Position numbers and translations under genes: made by a program. A DNA stretch of 64,000 nucleotides from an uncultured Traorella sp. (GTDB lineage: Bacteria; Bacillota_I; Bacilli_A; Erysipelotrichales; Erysipelotrichaceae): the NCBI GenBank assembly GCA_944324265.1, contig CALUVS010000003.1, positions 1-64,000 on the forward strand, written 5' to 3'. Under the pieces are notes generated by a model that made no database searches, was not told where the DNA came from, and saw only the letters and a list, made by a program, of their open reading frames with translations. This document shows positions 51,811 to 60,923 of this stretch, piece after piece (position 1 is the first letter of the stretch; each line of letters starts with the position of its first letter).

Positions 51811-54312
51811 CTATAACAATGAAATTTCATTTTTAAGTCCCTGATGATAACTGAAGTGTTTTACTTTATAAGAAGCAAACAAAATCAGCAGCATCCCAAT
51901 CAATATTCCTGCTCCAAACATGATCAGCATCATATTTCGCGGCACAAAGAATTTCAAACCAATGGAAGCAAAGAAAGTATGATAGACAAACATATTCAAT
52001 AACTGCGAACAAATCAAGGCACAGGCAAAGACACTGACAAAATACAACAAATATTCAGCTGCCAGCATACGTCTCACATTTTTCATCCGCATACCGACAA
52101 TGCGATACAGTATAAACTCATATTTGCGATATTCAAAATTCGTTGAAACGGCACACATGGACGCAAAGCCCATCATCAAAGCAATACATAAAATATAACC
52201 ATAGGTCAAGAGCTGAAGCAAAGTGGTAATTGTTTTTCCCTGCTGGAGTGTTGCATTGGCATTCACAACATCATAGTCCAAAACACTTTCTCCCTGCACA
52301 AGCAAATTCAAGTCACGTGCCAGCCGATTGGAGTCATTGGACTGATAATGCACCATAAAGGTTCTGATGCCCTTCAGTTCCTCAACAAGCTGATTCATCA
52401 AGGTACGAGAAATAATCAATTGAGGCATTTCTCTGCTGGACAATCCAGTAATCAATACATCACTTTCCACTATCTTCATCGCAAGCTGTGAACCATTTTC
52501 CAAAAGAATACCGTTCAAAGCATCACTTTCACTCAGATCATAAAAGCGCTGTTCTGCGGAATTATACACTTGTCCCAATAAAATAGCGATATTCCCGCCT
52601 TCCAGCATTTCATTCATCTCTGCTCTAGACATCAAACTATTTTCTTCAATGTAGTTTTTTAATATACGATCATCATAGCTGACTAACTGCAGCGAAACAA
52701 AGCCTTCTTCGCCATACTGCTGCAGATATTCATCCAAGATATTCTCATTGTCATTGCATTGAGCCTCAATCACTTCACTGATCAATACGGTATTGCTGGC
52801 TTCCATCTGCTTGAGCTGTGTCATCAATGCTGTCGGATATGTCCAGTTCTCTACCTTGACCTGTACATCATAATTATGTTCATTGATATCCAGATAATCG
52901 CTTTCTCTGAAATAAGCCATACCGCTGCTTAACATCAATCCCAATGTCATGATCAATACACCGGACAGAAAAGCAATATCATAGTCTTTAAAATTCTGAC
53001 GGATATGTTTGCCGATCAATTTCAGATAAATATTTCCCTTTTTCTCCAAATTCAGATAAGAACGCTGCATATTATGCACTTCATCATTGGAATGCAGTGT
53101 ACTGGAAACACTTTTCTTCATAGCTTTATGGGCTGAATGCTGAACACTTAAGATGGCAACAACCAAAACAAACAACACACTGCCGATGGCAATGATCCAT
53201 TCATGCTGCAAAGACAACTGAATGGCATTGACCGAAATGGCGGCCAACAGCTGATTGATCGTATGCACACTGGTCTGCAGCAAGACTACTCCCAGCAAGA
53301 TTCCTAACGGCAAAGCCAATGATAAGATCAAAAAACCTTCATAGAAAGCCATGCTTTGCCGCTGTCTTTCTGTAACTCCGATGCTTTTTAAGATTGCCAG
53401 ATGCTTTTCACGATTGATATATGTGTTGGCAAAACTGCTGCGCACAAGCAAGATCGTTACCAATAAGAATAAGACAATACTGGCACCGATAAATATAAGC
53501 AGATGATTATCCACACTGACGGTCATTGAAAAAATATTCAAAGCCATCAACTGTTCATTATATGCATAGCTTTCATATTCATCCGCAAAAATATCCGCTA
53601 ATTCTTCTGTAGTTTCATTGATGGTCCGCAAGTCATGATAACGCAGATAAAGATCCATCGGATAAGCATTTGATTCATTGAATAAGGTCAATACCGAATA
53701 ATAAGGTTTTCTCACATCCATTGAAGGTTCGCTGATGATTCCCACAATTTTCATGGTCGTCCCATTTTCCATCACAAATCGTTCATTCAGGGTTAAAGGA
53801 GCCTCATCATTCAAACGATTTTCTTCACTGACACGATATCCTAATTGAAAATAACGCTCCTCCTGCAGATCCATCGCTACCTTTGCTTCATTGATGATTG
53901 CTTCGCTGATAACACATTCTGTATCATTTTCAGGCAATCTTCCTTCGGTCAGCACAATTCCGAGATCATGAAAAGCTTCTTTGGAATATCCCAATACCTG
54001 GAGATAAGTTCTTTCCTCATTAAAAGAATCATTTAAAGGAGATAAACCCAAATGCTGTACCTTTAATAAAGATTCTACTTTCAGATTATGCTCTAGATAA
54101 TTCACAAACTCCTGAGTTCCATTTTTAAATTCCACATGATAATTGCCGCTGGATTGTACAACAGAAGCATTGACACTGCGATAACTCGCCAATACAAGTG
54201 AGGTCACTGAAAAAAGCAAAGCAGTTGCCAAGATCAATGATAATAAAGATAAGGCAGTCCTTTGCTTATTTGTTCTCAATGTTTGCTGGATATAACGGCG
54301 CAGAATATTCAT
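51811..54312 (-). CDS. ABC transporter permease with two FtsX domains (MacB-like)
   Basis: An 833-residue permease. TM1 about 20-42, large extracellular domain to about 270, FtsX domain 1 (three TMs, about 275-395), a linker, TM about 445-465, a second extracellular domain (about 470-705) and FtsX domain 2 (about 710-825). Such proteins pair with a LolD/MacB-type ATPase and act on peptides or lipids at the outer face of the membrane. Start at 54312 with GAGGAGTAAAT, 2 bp after the ATPase stop. Confidence 0.88.
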   Translation of the reverse strand: MNILRRYIQQTLRTNKQRTALSLLSLILATALLFSVTSLVLASYRSVNASVVQSSGNYHVEFKNGTQEFVNYLEHNLKVESLLKVQHLGLSPLNDSFNEERTYLQVLGYSKEAFHDLGIVLTEGRLPENDTECVISEAIINEAKVAMDLQEERYFQLGYRVSEENRLNDEAPLTLNERFVMENGTTMKIVGIISEPSMDVRKPYYSVLTLFNESNAYPMDLYLRYHDLRTINETTEELADIFADEYESYAYNEQLMALNIFSMTVSVDNHLLIFIGASIVLFLLVTILLVRSSFANTYINREKHLAILKSIGVTERQRQSMAFYEGFLILSLALPLGILLGVVLLQTSVHTINQLLAAISVNAIQLSLQHEWIIAIGSVLFVLVVAILSVQHSAHKAMKKSVSSTLHSNDEVHNMQRSYLNLEKKGNIYLKLIGKHIRQNFKDYDIAFLSGVLIMTLGLMLSSGMAYFRESDYLDINEHNYDVQVKVENWTYPTALMTQLKQMEASNTVLISEVIEAQCNDNENILDEYLQQYGEEGFVSLQLVSYDDRILKNYIEENSLMSRAEMNEMLEGGNIAILLGQVYNSAEQRFYDLSESDALNGILLENGSQLAMKIVESDVLITGLSSREMPQLIISRTLMNQLVEELKGIRTFMVHYQSNDSNRLARDLNLLVQGESVLDYDVVNANATLQQGKTITTLLQLLTYGYILCIALMMGFASMCAVSTNFEYRKYEFILYRIVGMRMKNVRRMLAAEYLLYFVSVFACALICSQLLNMFVYHTFFASIGLKFFVPRNMMLIMFGAGILIGMLLILFASYKVKHFSYHQGLKNEISLL

Positions 54313-54314
54313 AT

Positions 54315-54989
54315 TTACTCCTCAAACTGGTTCAGTCTTCCTTCATCCATAATATATATGCGATCCGCCTGCATAGCAATATCCATGTCATGAGTAATCA
54401 TGAGTATGGTTGTATCATGACGAATCGAAAGCAGCTTGATCAAATCAATAATTTCTTTCGTATTCATACTGTCCAGATTCCCGGTCGGTTCATCCGCCAA
54501 TACCAAAGTAGGATGATGAATCAAAGCTCTGGCAATCGCCACACGCTGCTGCTGTCCTCCGGATAATTCATAAGGAAAACTATCCAATTCATGTTCAATA
54601 TGCAGATTAGCAATGATTTGATTCAAATAGCTTTGTTCCACTTCTTTATTATCCAAAAGCAATGGCAAAAGTATATTTTCTTTGACTGTTAAAGTCGGTA
54701 TCAGATTATAAAACTGATATACCATTCCAATCTGCCGGCGTCTGAAAATAGTCAGCTGATCATCACTCAGTGAAAAAAGTGAAGTTTTATCCAAGATGAC
54801 TTCTCCGGAATTCGGTGTTTCCAATCCCGCAATAATATGCAGCAGTGTACTCTTTCCGCTGCCGCTTTCACCGGTAATTGCCACAAATTCCCCTTTTTTC
54901 ACCGTCAGATTGACATCCTTCAAAGCATGAATTTCCTGATGCTTTTTGCGATAAATTTTATTCAGATTTTTTACATTTAATAGTTCCAT
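54315..54989 (-). CDS. ABC transporter ATP-binding protein (LolD/MacB type)
   Basis: A 224-residue ATPase with Walker A GESGSGKST, signature LSGGQQQRVA, Walker B LVLADEPTGNLD and H-loop ITHDMD. The QFYNLIPTLTVKENI stretch is typical of ATPases that serve FtsX-domain permeases. Good site AAAGGTGAAAC. Lies between the histidine kinase and the permease. Confidence 0.94.
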   Translation of the reverse strand: MELLNVKNLNKIYRKKHQEIHALKDVNLTVKKGEFVAITGESGSGKSTLLHIIAGLETPNSGEVILDKTSLFSLSDDQLTIFRRRQIGMVYQFYNLIPTLTVKENILLPLLLDNKEVEQSYLNQIIANLHIEHELDSFPYELSGGQQQRVAIARALIHHPTLVLADEPTGNLDSMNTKEIIDLIKLLSIRHDTTILMITHDMDIAMQADRIYIMDEGRLNQFEE

Positions 54990-54999
54990 GTTTCACCTT

Positions 55000-56223
55000 T
55001 TATTTAAAGAAGCGAACTGAAAAAGCTGTTCCTTCATTCAATTTCGAACGCACAGAAATAGTTCCTTCTTGACTTGTAATAATTGAATAAGCCATTGCCA
55101 GACCAATGCCCACACTGTCAGAATTGCTTTTAGAAGCACGATAAAATCGCTCAAAGATAAACGGCAAATCTTTGGCATCAATTCCCTCCCCATTATCTGA
55201 CAAGATAAATTCTGTATACATGGCTGTATCAAATACTTCAGCTCTTAACGTGCCGCCTGCCTGTGTATGCTCACTGCAGTTTTTTAAGATATTGACGAAA
55301 GCTTCACTGGTCCAGTTAATATCAAAGCACATGATTGGATTATCTCCCTCAATGATAAACTGCTGCTGCTTTTCTTCCATCAGCATTAAAATAGGCTCAA
55401 TCGCTTTATTTAAAAACTGATGGGCACGAATTCTCTCTTTCTTAAAGACAATGGTCTTGGCATCCAGCTTCGCCATCTTCAGCAAAGAAGATACCAGCCA
55501 TTCAATACGATGCAGCTGACTTTTGATGACTCCTAAGAACTTACGGCGTTCTTCTAGACTCAGATCATCATTTTCCAAAAGATCGGACATGATCAGCATA
55601 CTGGTCAAAGGTGTCTTTAATTGATGAGAAATATCTGCCAGATTATTCGCCAAATACATTTTATCTTGTTTTAGGACCTCATTTTGTTCCTTCATCATGA
55701 CCGTAACTTTGTAAATATCATTTTTCAAGGAAGAAAGTGAGCCTTCATCATTATCAATGATATCCAGATCATAATCTTTATTTAACAAACGATTGATGTA
55801 TTCACTGATATTGCCGATGGCATGATCCAATCCCAAAAGATACCAATAATTCAATAAAAATAAGGCAATACAGAATAAAACAATTAAGACCAAGAATACT
55901 GAAATAAGCATAAATTCAATCTGCTTATAAGAGCCGATCAAGCTATTGTCATTGTAATCCATGCCATACATCGCTAATATTTCCTCTCCCTGTTCACTCA
56001 GTTCAAAGGAATCCTGCTGCAATAGCTCAATCACTTCTTCCTGTGACAAATCATATTTCTCACTGACAACAGCAACAATCTGAGCATTGCGCTGAGCATT
56101 CTGCTGCTGGATCTTCACTGTAGCATAGTGTGCAACAAAAAACACGGCAGCAATTGCTGCACACATCACAGCTATCATTTGAATCAGCGTTCTTCGCAAA
56201 CGCCTATCCTTCATATTATTCAT
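55000..56223 (-). CDS. Sensor histidine kinase
   Basis: A 407-residue kinase: TM1 about 14-34, a small extracytoplasmic loop (about 35-103) with a coiled stretch, TM2 about 104-125, a linker, HisKA with DISHQLKTPLTSM (His200), ATPase domain with NILKNCSEHT (N-box), SDNGEGID and GIGLAMAYSI. Its start overlaps the regulator stop by 8 bp. The 70-residue sensor sets it apart from the loopless BceS kinases; peptide or envelope-stress sensing is likely but unproven. Confidence 0.92.
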   Translation of the reverse strand: MNNMKDRRLRRTLIQMIAVMCAAIAAVFFVAHYATVKIQQQNAQRNAQIVAVVSEKYDLSQEEVIELLQQDSFELSEQGEEILAMYGMDYNDNSLIGSYKQIEFMLISVFLVLIVLFCIALFLLNYWYLLGLDHAIGNISEYINRLLNKDYDLDIIDNDEGSLSSLKNDIYKVTVMMKEQNEVLKQDKMYLANNLADISHQLKTPLTSMLIMSDLLENDDLSLEERRKFLGVIKSQLHRIEWLVSSLLKMAKLDAKTIVFKKERIRAHQFLNKAIEPILMLMEEKQQQFIIEGDNPIMCFDINWTSEAFVNILKNCSEHTQAGGTLRAEVFDTAMYTEFILSDNGEGIDAKDLPFIFERFYRASKSNSDSVGIGLAMAYSIITSQEGTISVRSKLNEGTAFSVRFFK

Positions 56224-56902
56224 CTTTTATTCCCCGATAGCCAATACCGCGAATCGTTTCAATACAGCGTGGGTTCTGAGGATCATCTTCGATTTTTTCA
56301 CGCAGTCGTTTGATATAAACGGTCAATGTATTGTCATTGATAAATTCTCCGCCGATATCCCAAATACTGTCCAATAACTCTTCACGTTTTAATATTTCTC
56401 CCTTTTTGGTCGCAATCGTTAAAAGCAGACGATATTCCATGGCAGACAAAAAGATTTCTTCATTATTTTTATATACTTTCCCCTTCAATGAATAAATCTT
56501 CAGATCTCCCAGCGTCAAGATCTTTTCCTGATTGACATGATTGTTTTTGCGGCGCATTACCGCATTGACACGGCTGATAAATTCTTTCAGACCAAAAGGC
56601 TTTGTAATATAATCATCCCCGCCCATATCTAATCCAAAGACAATATCATTTTCATCATCTCTGGCCGTCAGAAAGATCACTGCCGGATTTCCATGTGCCT
56701 TTGCATATTCACACACTTCAAATCCATTGCCATCCGGCAATCCCAAATCTAAGATCAAGCAGTCATAAGAATTTCTGCTTAAATAATCTTTTGCCGTAGT
56801 CACATTATTGGCAACAAAGATTTCATATCCTTCTTTTCTTAATGTATGTTCACAACCTAAAGCAATTGCTTCATCATCTTCTACTATTAATATCTTACTC
56901 AT
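56216..56902 (-). CDS. OmpR-family response regulator
   Basis: A 228-residue regulator: receiver with DDEA, Asp52 (LILDLGLPD), TAR switch and KPFG, then a winged helix (about 130-225; VYIKRLREKIEDDPQNPRCIET). It heads the leftward module regulator-kinase-ATPase-permease-HAD and should control it or envelope genes. ATG after AAAGGATT. The promoter region is shared with the divergent MFS operon. Confidence 0.93.
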   Translation of the reverse strand: MSKILIVEDDEAIALGCEHTLRKEGYEIFVANNVTTAKDYLSRNSYDCLILDLGLPDGNGFEVCEYAKAHGNPAVIFLTARDDENDIVFGLDMGGDDYITKPFGLKEFISRVNAVMRRKNNHVNQEKILTLGDLKIYSLKGKVYKNNEEIFLSAMEYRLLLTIATKKGEILKREELLDSIWDIGGEFINDNTLTVYIKRLREKIEDDPQNPRCIETIRGIGYRGIKDE

Positions 56903-56977
56903 AATGCCACAAATCCTTTCTTTTTTTATTATACCATAACCAAAAAACAGTACAATTACAATTCTTTCACTTACATA

Positions 56978-57040
56978 TTCGATAATTATCTAATATTATA
57001 TATTGACGTATATCGAATATAATGTTAGATTATTATCGAA
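56978..57040. promoter_or_regulatory. 63-bp near-perfect palindrome, probable operator of the MFS-ArsR operon
   Basis: TTCGATAAT (56978-56986) and ATTATCGAA (57032-57040) are perfect inverted copies and the symmetry continues inward through ATCTAA/TTAGAT and ATTATAT/ATATAAT, about 23 of 25 positions. TATAAT boxes lie inside it. It stands 14 bp before the MFS start; the second gene encodes an ArsR-like regulator, a natural candidate to bind here. Confidence 0.7.
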
Positions 57041-57054
57041 CAAGAGGTGATACA

Positions 57055-58305
57055 ATGAAAAACAAGATCAATTTCAAATTCATTCTGAAACAAAAAGAAT
57101 ACAGGAAACTTTTATGTGCCAATATCATCAACCGCTTTGGAGATTCCATTGATGCGATTGCCCTTACCTGGCTGATTTATCAAATTTCATCTTCAGCCTC
57201 CTTATCTGCTTTAAACTTTGGGCTTAACTTTGTTCCCAGTGCTCTTTTTACTCCTTTTGCCGGTGCATTTGTAGAAAAGAGAAATAAAAAAATGATCATG
57301 GTGCTGACCGATTTGGGCCGAGGGATCCTTGTATCCTTGATTGCTTTTTTAACCTTAACGCAAAAATTAGAACCTTACATGCTATTGATATTTACTTTTT
57401 TAATTTCTACTCTTGAAGCCTTCCGTCAGCCCTGCGGCTCTTCAGTTGTGACAACCCTCATTTCCAAAGATATGTATGCTCACGCAACCTCTTTATCCAA
57501 TTCACTCTCACAGGTTACAGAATTGATTGGAACAGCTGCAGCCGGTGTCATCATCGGTTTGATTGGGATTGGCTGGGCCATTTTCATTGATGCCTTGACC
57601 TTCTTCCTTTCAGCTTTGATCATTTTCTGCATTCATATGCCGAAAATACAAAAGACTGCCGATCATCCGCCAGTTCTTCATCAATTCAAAGAAGGCATGC
57701 GCTACATTCAAAAGCACAGCACTATTCTTATCAACTGTATCATTGCTTCTGTGATGAATATTTGTTTAGTTCCTTTCAATTCCCTGCAGAGTGCATTAGT
57801 TTCTGATCTATACGGCATGGGCAGTGAGGTGTTATCCATTATTGGTGTCAGCTTGAGTATCGGCATGATCAGCGGATCTTTGGTCTATCCGAAATTCACT
57901 GAAAAAATGAAAACTTCTGTATTGATGTTTATTTCTTTTATCATGATTTCCTTATTTCTGACCTTCTGTATCATTATCATTCCTATCAAAGATATTCCAT
58001 TCTTATTTTTTGGCTCCATTATTATCTTCTGCTTTTTGTTCGGCTTTTTCTTAGCCATGATGAGTGCCGCCAATTCTGTAGCTTTGCTTAAGATGATCGA
58101 TCAGGATTATATGGCTCGTGTCATGTCCATCTTCAATGCTGTGGCAATCTGTTCCATTCCAATCGGAAGCTTCATTGTTTCATTTCTGACTTCCTTCCTT
58201 CGTATCGAAATCATTTTCATAGGAACAAGTTTATTAAGCTGCGGCTTTACAATTTTTATGAAAACTAAGAAAATATTTGATAGAATAGATGTAGGAAGTG
58301 AATAA
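57055..58305 (+). CDS. MFS transporter (MFS_3/macrolide-efflux-like)
   Basis: A 416-residue twelve-helix transporter with NRFGDSIDAIALTWLIYQI, EKRNKKMIMVLTDLGRG (loop 2-3 motif) and FRQPCGSSVVTTLIS, characteristic of the group that includes macrolide efflux proteins. It probably exports a drug or hydrophobic compound. Start at 57055 after AGAGGTGATACA; an earlier in-frame ATG lies in the palindrome and is rejected. It is followed 2 bp later by its likely regulator gene. Confidence 0.9.
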   Translation: MKNKINFKFILKQKEYRKLLCANIINRFGDSIDAIALTWLIYQISSSASLSALNFGLNFVPSALFTPFAGAFVEKRNKKMIMVLTDLGRGILVSLIAFLTLTQKLEPYMLLIFTFLISTLEAFRQPCGSSVVTTLISKDMYAHATSLSNSLSQVTELIGTAAAGVIIGLIGIGWAIFIDALTFFLSALIIFCIHMPKIQKTADHPPVLHQFKEGMRYIQKHSTILINCIIASVMNICLVPFNSLQSALVSDLYGMGSEVLSIIGVSLSIGMISGSLVYPKFTEKMKTSVLMFISFIMISLFLTFCIIIIPIKDIPFLFFGSIIIFCFLFGFFLAMMSAANSVALLKMIDQDYMARVMSIFNAVAICSIPIGSFIVSFLTSFLRIEIIFIGTSLLSCGFTIFMKTKKIFDRIDVGSE

Positions 58306-58307
58306 TT

Positions 58308-59318
58308 ATGATAAGAAAACATTTTGATCCATTATTTGAGACACTGGGATATTGTAATCTGGCTGTCAACAATGAAAACAGCACATCAAAGGAAACACAA
58401 GATACAGAGACAGAAGCCAAGCGTCAAAAAAGCATTCAGTTATTTCGAGAAAATATGCCGGAAAACATGCAGGTGTATTTCAGAACTTTTGCCAATGTTC
58501 AGTCCAATCTGGCTAATTGTCTGTTATTAAGTTTTTATGATTGCAATGCAGATGATTTCACTCAAGCCAAAGAAAATATTCTGAATCGTTTTCATCAATA
58601 CAGCTTATCTTCCTTTCCGGCATTTTCAATTACGGAACGCGGCTTTAATTTTGAAAATGTTCATGAGCAATGTCCCTTTACAGATTCCTTATCCATCAGT
58701 GAACTCAATGATGAAGAAAGATATCAGGTTTTGAGTGCTTTCATGAATTTTGACAATGTTGTCACTCAGCTGATTGATTTCTTAGATCATATGCACTCTT
58801 ATCTGCCCTCATTTGATTTAAACTCTTTCTATGAATATTGGAGTCAGCCCGAAACGCAAAAGGATCTTAGAGATTATCTGGCCATGCTGGGAGTCCAAAT
58901 AGATAATGATTTTGACCAACTTGAAATCATTCCTGTTTCTTATGCACCCTTTATTTTTTCTTTCTCAATGAATGATACGGATACAAAGGGATTGATTACC
59001 ATTGGCTTTACACAAGATATAAAGACAATGATCGTAGTATTTTCAGAGAAAAAATCCTCACAGAATGAAAAAATATTAAAACTATTATCAGATCCAAGCA
59101 AATACGCTATTTTGAAGATGATCAAAACGAAAGCTTATTATGGGGCAGAAATTGCCAAAGCAATGAACTTAAAGACTTCTACGATCAGTTATCATTTAAA
59201 TGCCTGTGTGGATGCCCAATTAGTTCATGTTCATAAAGTAGAAAACAAAATTTATTTTGAATTAAATCATGAAACATTCAATCAATTCATTCAGACATTA
59301 AAATCCGATTTTGAATAA
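58308..59318 (+). CDS. ArsR-like winged-helix regulator with a large N-terminal domain
   Basis: A 336-residue protein with a C-terminal ArsR/SmtB-type winged helix (about 262-330: KILKLLSDPSKYAILKMI, YYGAEIAKAMNLKTSTISYHL). The N-terminal 250 residues are helical and of unknown fold, perhaps the ligand-sensing part. Such long regulators usually accompany MFS_3 exporters in Firmicutes. No cysteine metal-binding motif is seen. Start after AGGAAGTGAATAATT, translationally close to the MFS gene. Confidence 0.8.
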   Translation: MIRKHFDPLFETLGYCNLAVNNENSTSKETQDTETEAKRQKSIQLFRENMPENMQVYFRTFANVQSNLANCLLLSFYDCNADDFTQAKENILNRFHQYSLSSFPAFSITERGFNFENVHEQCPFTDSLSISELNDEERYQVLSAFMNFDNVVTQLIDFLDHMHSYLPSFDLNSFYEYWSQPETQKDLRDYLAMLGVQIDNDFDQLEIIPVSYAPFIFSFSMNDTDTKGLITIGFTQDIKTMIVVFSEKKSSQNEKILKLLSDPSKYAILKMIKTKAYYGAEIAKAMNLKTSTISYHLNACVDAQLVHVHKVENKIYFELNHETFNQFIQTLKSDFE

Positions 59319-59343
59319 AAAAAACTCCCAAAAATAGAGTTGG

Positions 59344-59374
59344 AACGGTACTATTATTGCTGTACCGTTTTTTT
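59344..59374 (+). terminator. Terminator of the MFS-ArsR operon
   Basis: AACGGTAC and GTACCGTT pair over ten bases, followed by TTTTTTTAT. The 200 bp after it, up to the flavodoxin gene, show only A/T-rich DNA. Confidence 0.8.
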
Positions 59375-59571
59375 ATATCTCATTCAGTGCTTCCATACAT
59401 ATATTTTACGCAGATTTCACTTAAAAAGGATAGTTGCTTTCTGCCAGGCACGATAAACTAATAAATGTAAAAGTGTATTTCTCTTAATACTCAGACTCTA
59501 TGACACAATCATTCATTGCCTTTTCAAGGCTATTTCTCACTGGAAACAAATAATTGATTCGGAGGATAATT

Positions 59572-60114
59572 ATGAAACAAATCATTATTTACGGCAGTCA
59601 ATATGGCAGTACTCAGCGCTATGCAGAAAAGCTCTCTGAACAGACAAGTATTCCTGCTGTCAGTTATAACCTGCTTCCGGATTTATCAGAGATGAAAACC
59701 ATTATCTATCTGGGCGGCTTATATGCAGGAGGTGTGCTGGGACTAAAAAAAGCCCTGCGTTTTTTTCCTGTCCATGATGAGTTTAAGTTGATTCTTGTTA
59801 CAGTAGGTCTGGCTGATCCGAAGGATTCAGAGAATCAAGAAAACATCGATGCAAACCTGCAGAAACAGCTGCCGGAAAAACTGCTGCATCAAACAAAAAT
59901 ATTTCATCTGCGAGGAGCCATTGATTACAAAAAGCTGAATGTCGGCCATAAAGCATTGATGGCCCTGCTTTATCAATCTGTCCGCAAGACAGCTTTTGAA
60001 AAACTGACCGCAGAAAATCGTGCATTTATCGAAACTTATGGAAAACAAGCAGATTTTATTGATTTTCAGACATTACAGCCAATCCTTCAGGAAATACAAA
60101 AGGAAATAATATGA
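59572..60114 (+). CDS. Flavodoxin-domain protein
   Basis: A 180-residue protein with an N-terminal flavodoxin-like phosphate loop IIYGSQYGSTQRYAE (FMN binding), the PF12724 (Flavodoxin_5/HemG-type) pattern MKTIIYLGGLYAGGVLGLKK, and a C-terminal helical part with VRKTAFEKLTAENRAFIETYG. It likely carries electrons or acts on a membrane-linked quinone; partner unknown. Start at 59572 with GGAGGATAATT. It overlaps the next gene by 4 bp. Confidence 0.82.
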   Translation: MKQIIIYGSQYGSTQRYAEKLSEQTSIPAVSYNLLPDLSEMKTIIYLGGLYAGGVLGLKKALRFFPVHDEFKLILVTVGLADPKDSENQENIDANLQKQLPEKLLHQTKIFHLRGAIDYKKLNVGHKALMALLYQSVRKTAFEKLTAENRAFIETYGKQADFIDFQTLQPILQEIQKEII

Positions 60115-60923
60115 TTAAGAAAACAATAAAAATTCTTTTGATTGGTCTTGCAGCTACTTTGATTCGCATCATCGGCCAGCTTCTTATACCGACCGGTGAA
60201 CAAACGGTTCTGGGACCCAGTGTTTTTGCACAGAACGGTACAATGCCATTGGCCTTTACTGTCTATGGGATCTTTGCTTATTCCCTGATTGCTTCCCTAT
60301 TTCTGCTCATACAAAATCAATTAAATGGAAATCGCATACTGCAGGGACTGAAGTATGGTCTGGCCTGCAGTGTGATATGGATTGTTTATCTTTGGGAGCC
60401 ATTGCCTCATGTGGCAGCCATCGATCGCATTACTTATCCGATTGCAGACAGTCTGGCATTGATTGTTATGGGACTGATGCTGGGAGTACTGTTCGGCAAT
60501 CCCCAGCCTTTAGCAGAAAAATCAAAAAATACATTGACGTTTTTTCCAATTTTAACAATAACTTTCTGTTTTCTATTGGGACGAATAATACAATATCTTG
60601 TCTTTGATATCTACTCTTCTTTTGGCGATAAACCGCTTGAAACAATATTCTGGTGCTTGATCACAGGAATAGTCCTTGCATGTGTCATGACATGGCTGAA
60701 TCATTTTATCCCATGCAAAAGTCAAGCAAAGCGAGCTGTTATTTTAGGCTGCCTTTTGTTTGGCGCAGATTTATTCCTTTTCAATTTCTTTATGCCTTTG
60801 GTATTTGCCGCTGATATACCTGATTTAATTCTGCGTACATGCATTGATATTCTCGCCGTAACAATTGGCTGTTTAGCATTTAAGCATCGCTGCAAGGAAG
60901 GTGAATTGAATGCAGAAAAGTGA
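60111..60923 (+). CDS. Seven- or eight-span membrane protein of unknown function
   Basis: A 270-residue protein with about seven hydrophobic spans (starting at 8-26, 46-68, 85-102, 113-130, 140-160, 178-194, 205-228). The N-terminal region includes a conserved-looking GEQTVLGPSVFAQNGTMPLA loop. Family not recognised. It is translationally coupled to the flavodoxin (ATGA overlap) and overlaps the next gene by 14 bp, so the three form one operon with a probable membrane redox or regulatory task. Confidence 0.6.
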   Translation: MIKKTIKILLIGLAATLIRIIGQLLIPTGEQTVLGPSVFAQNGTMPLAFTVYGIFAYSLIASLFLLIQNQLNGNRILQGLKYGLACSVIWIVYLWEPLPHVAAIDRITYPIADSLALIVMGLMLGVLFGNPQPLAEKSKNTLTFFPILTITFCFLLGRIIQYLVFDIYSSFGDKPLETIFWCLITGIVLACVMTWLNHFIPCKSQAKRAVILGCLLFGADLFLFNFFMPLVFAADIPDLILRTCIDILAVTIGCLAFKHRCKEGELNAEK

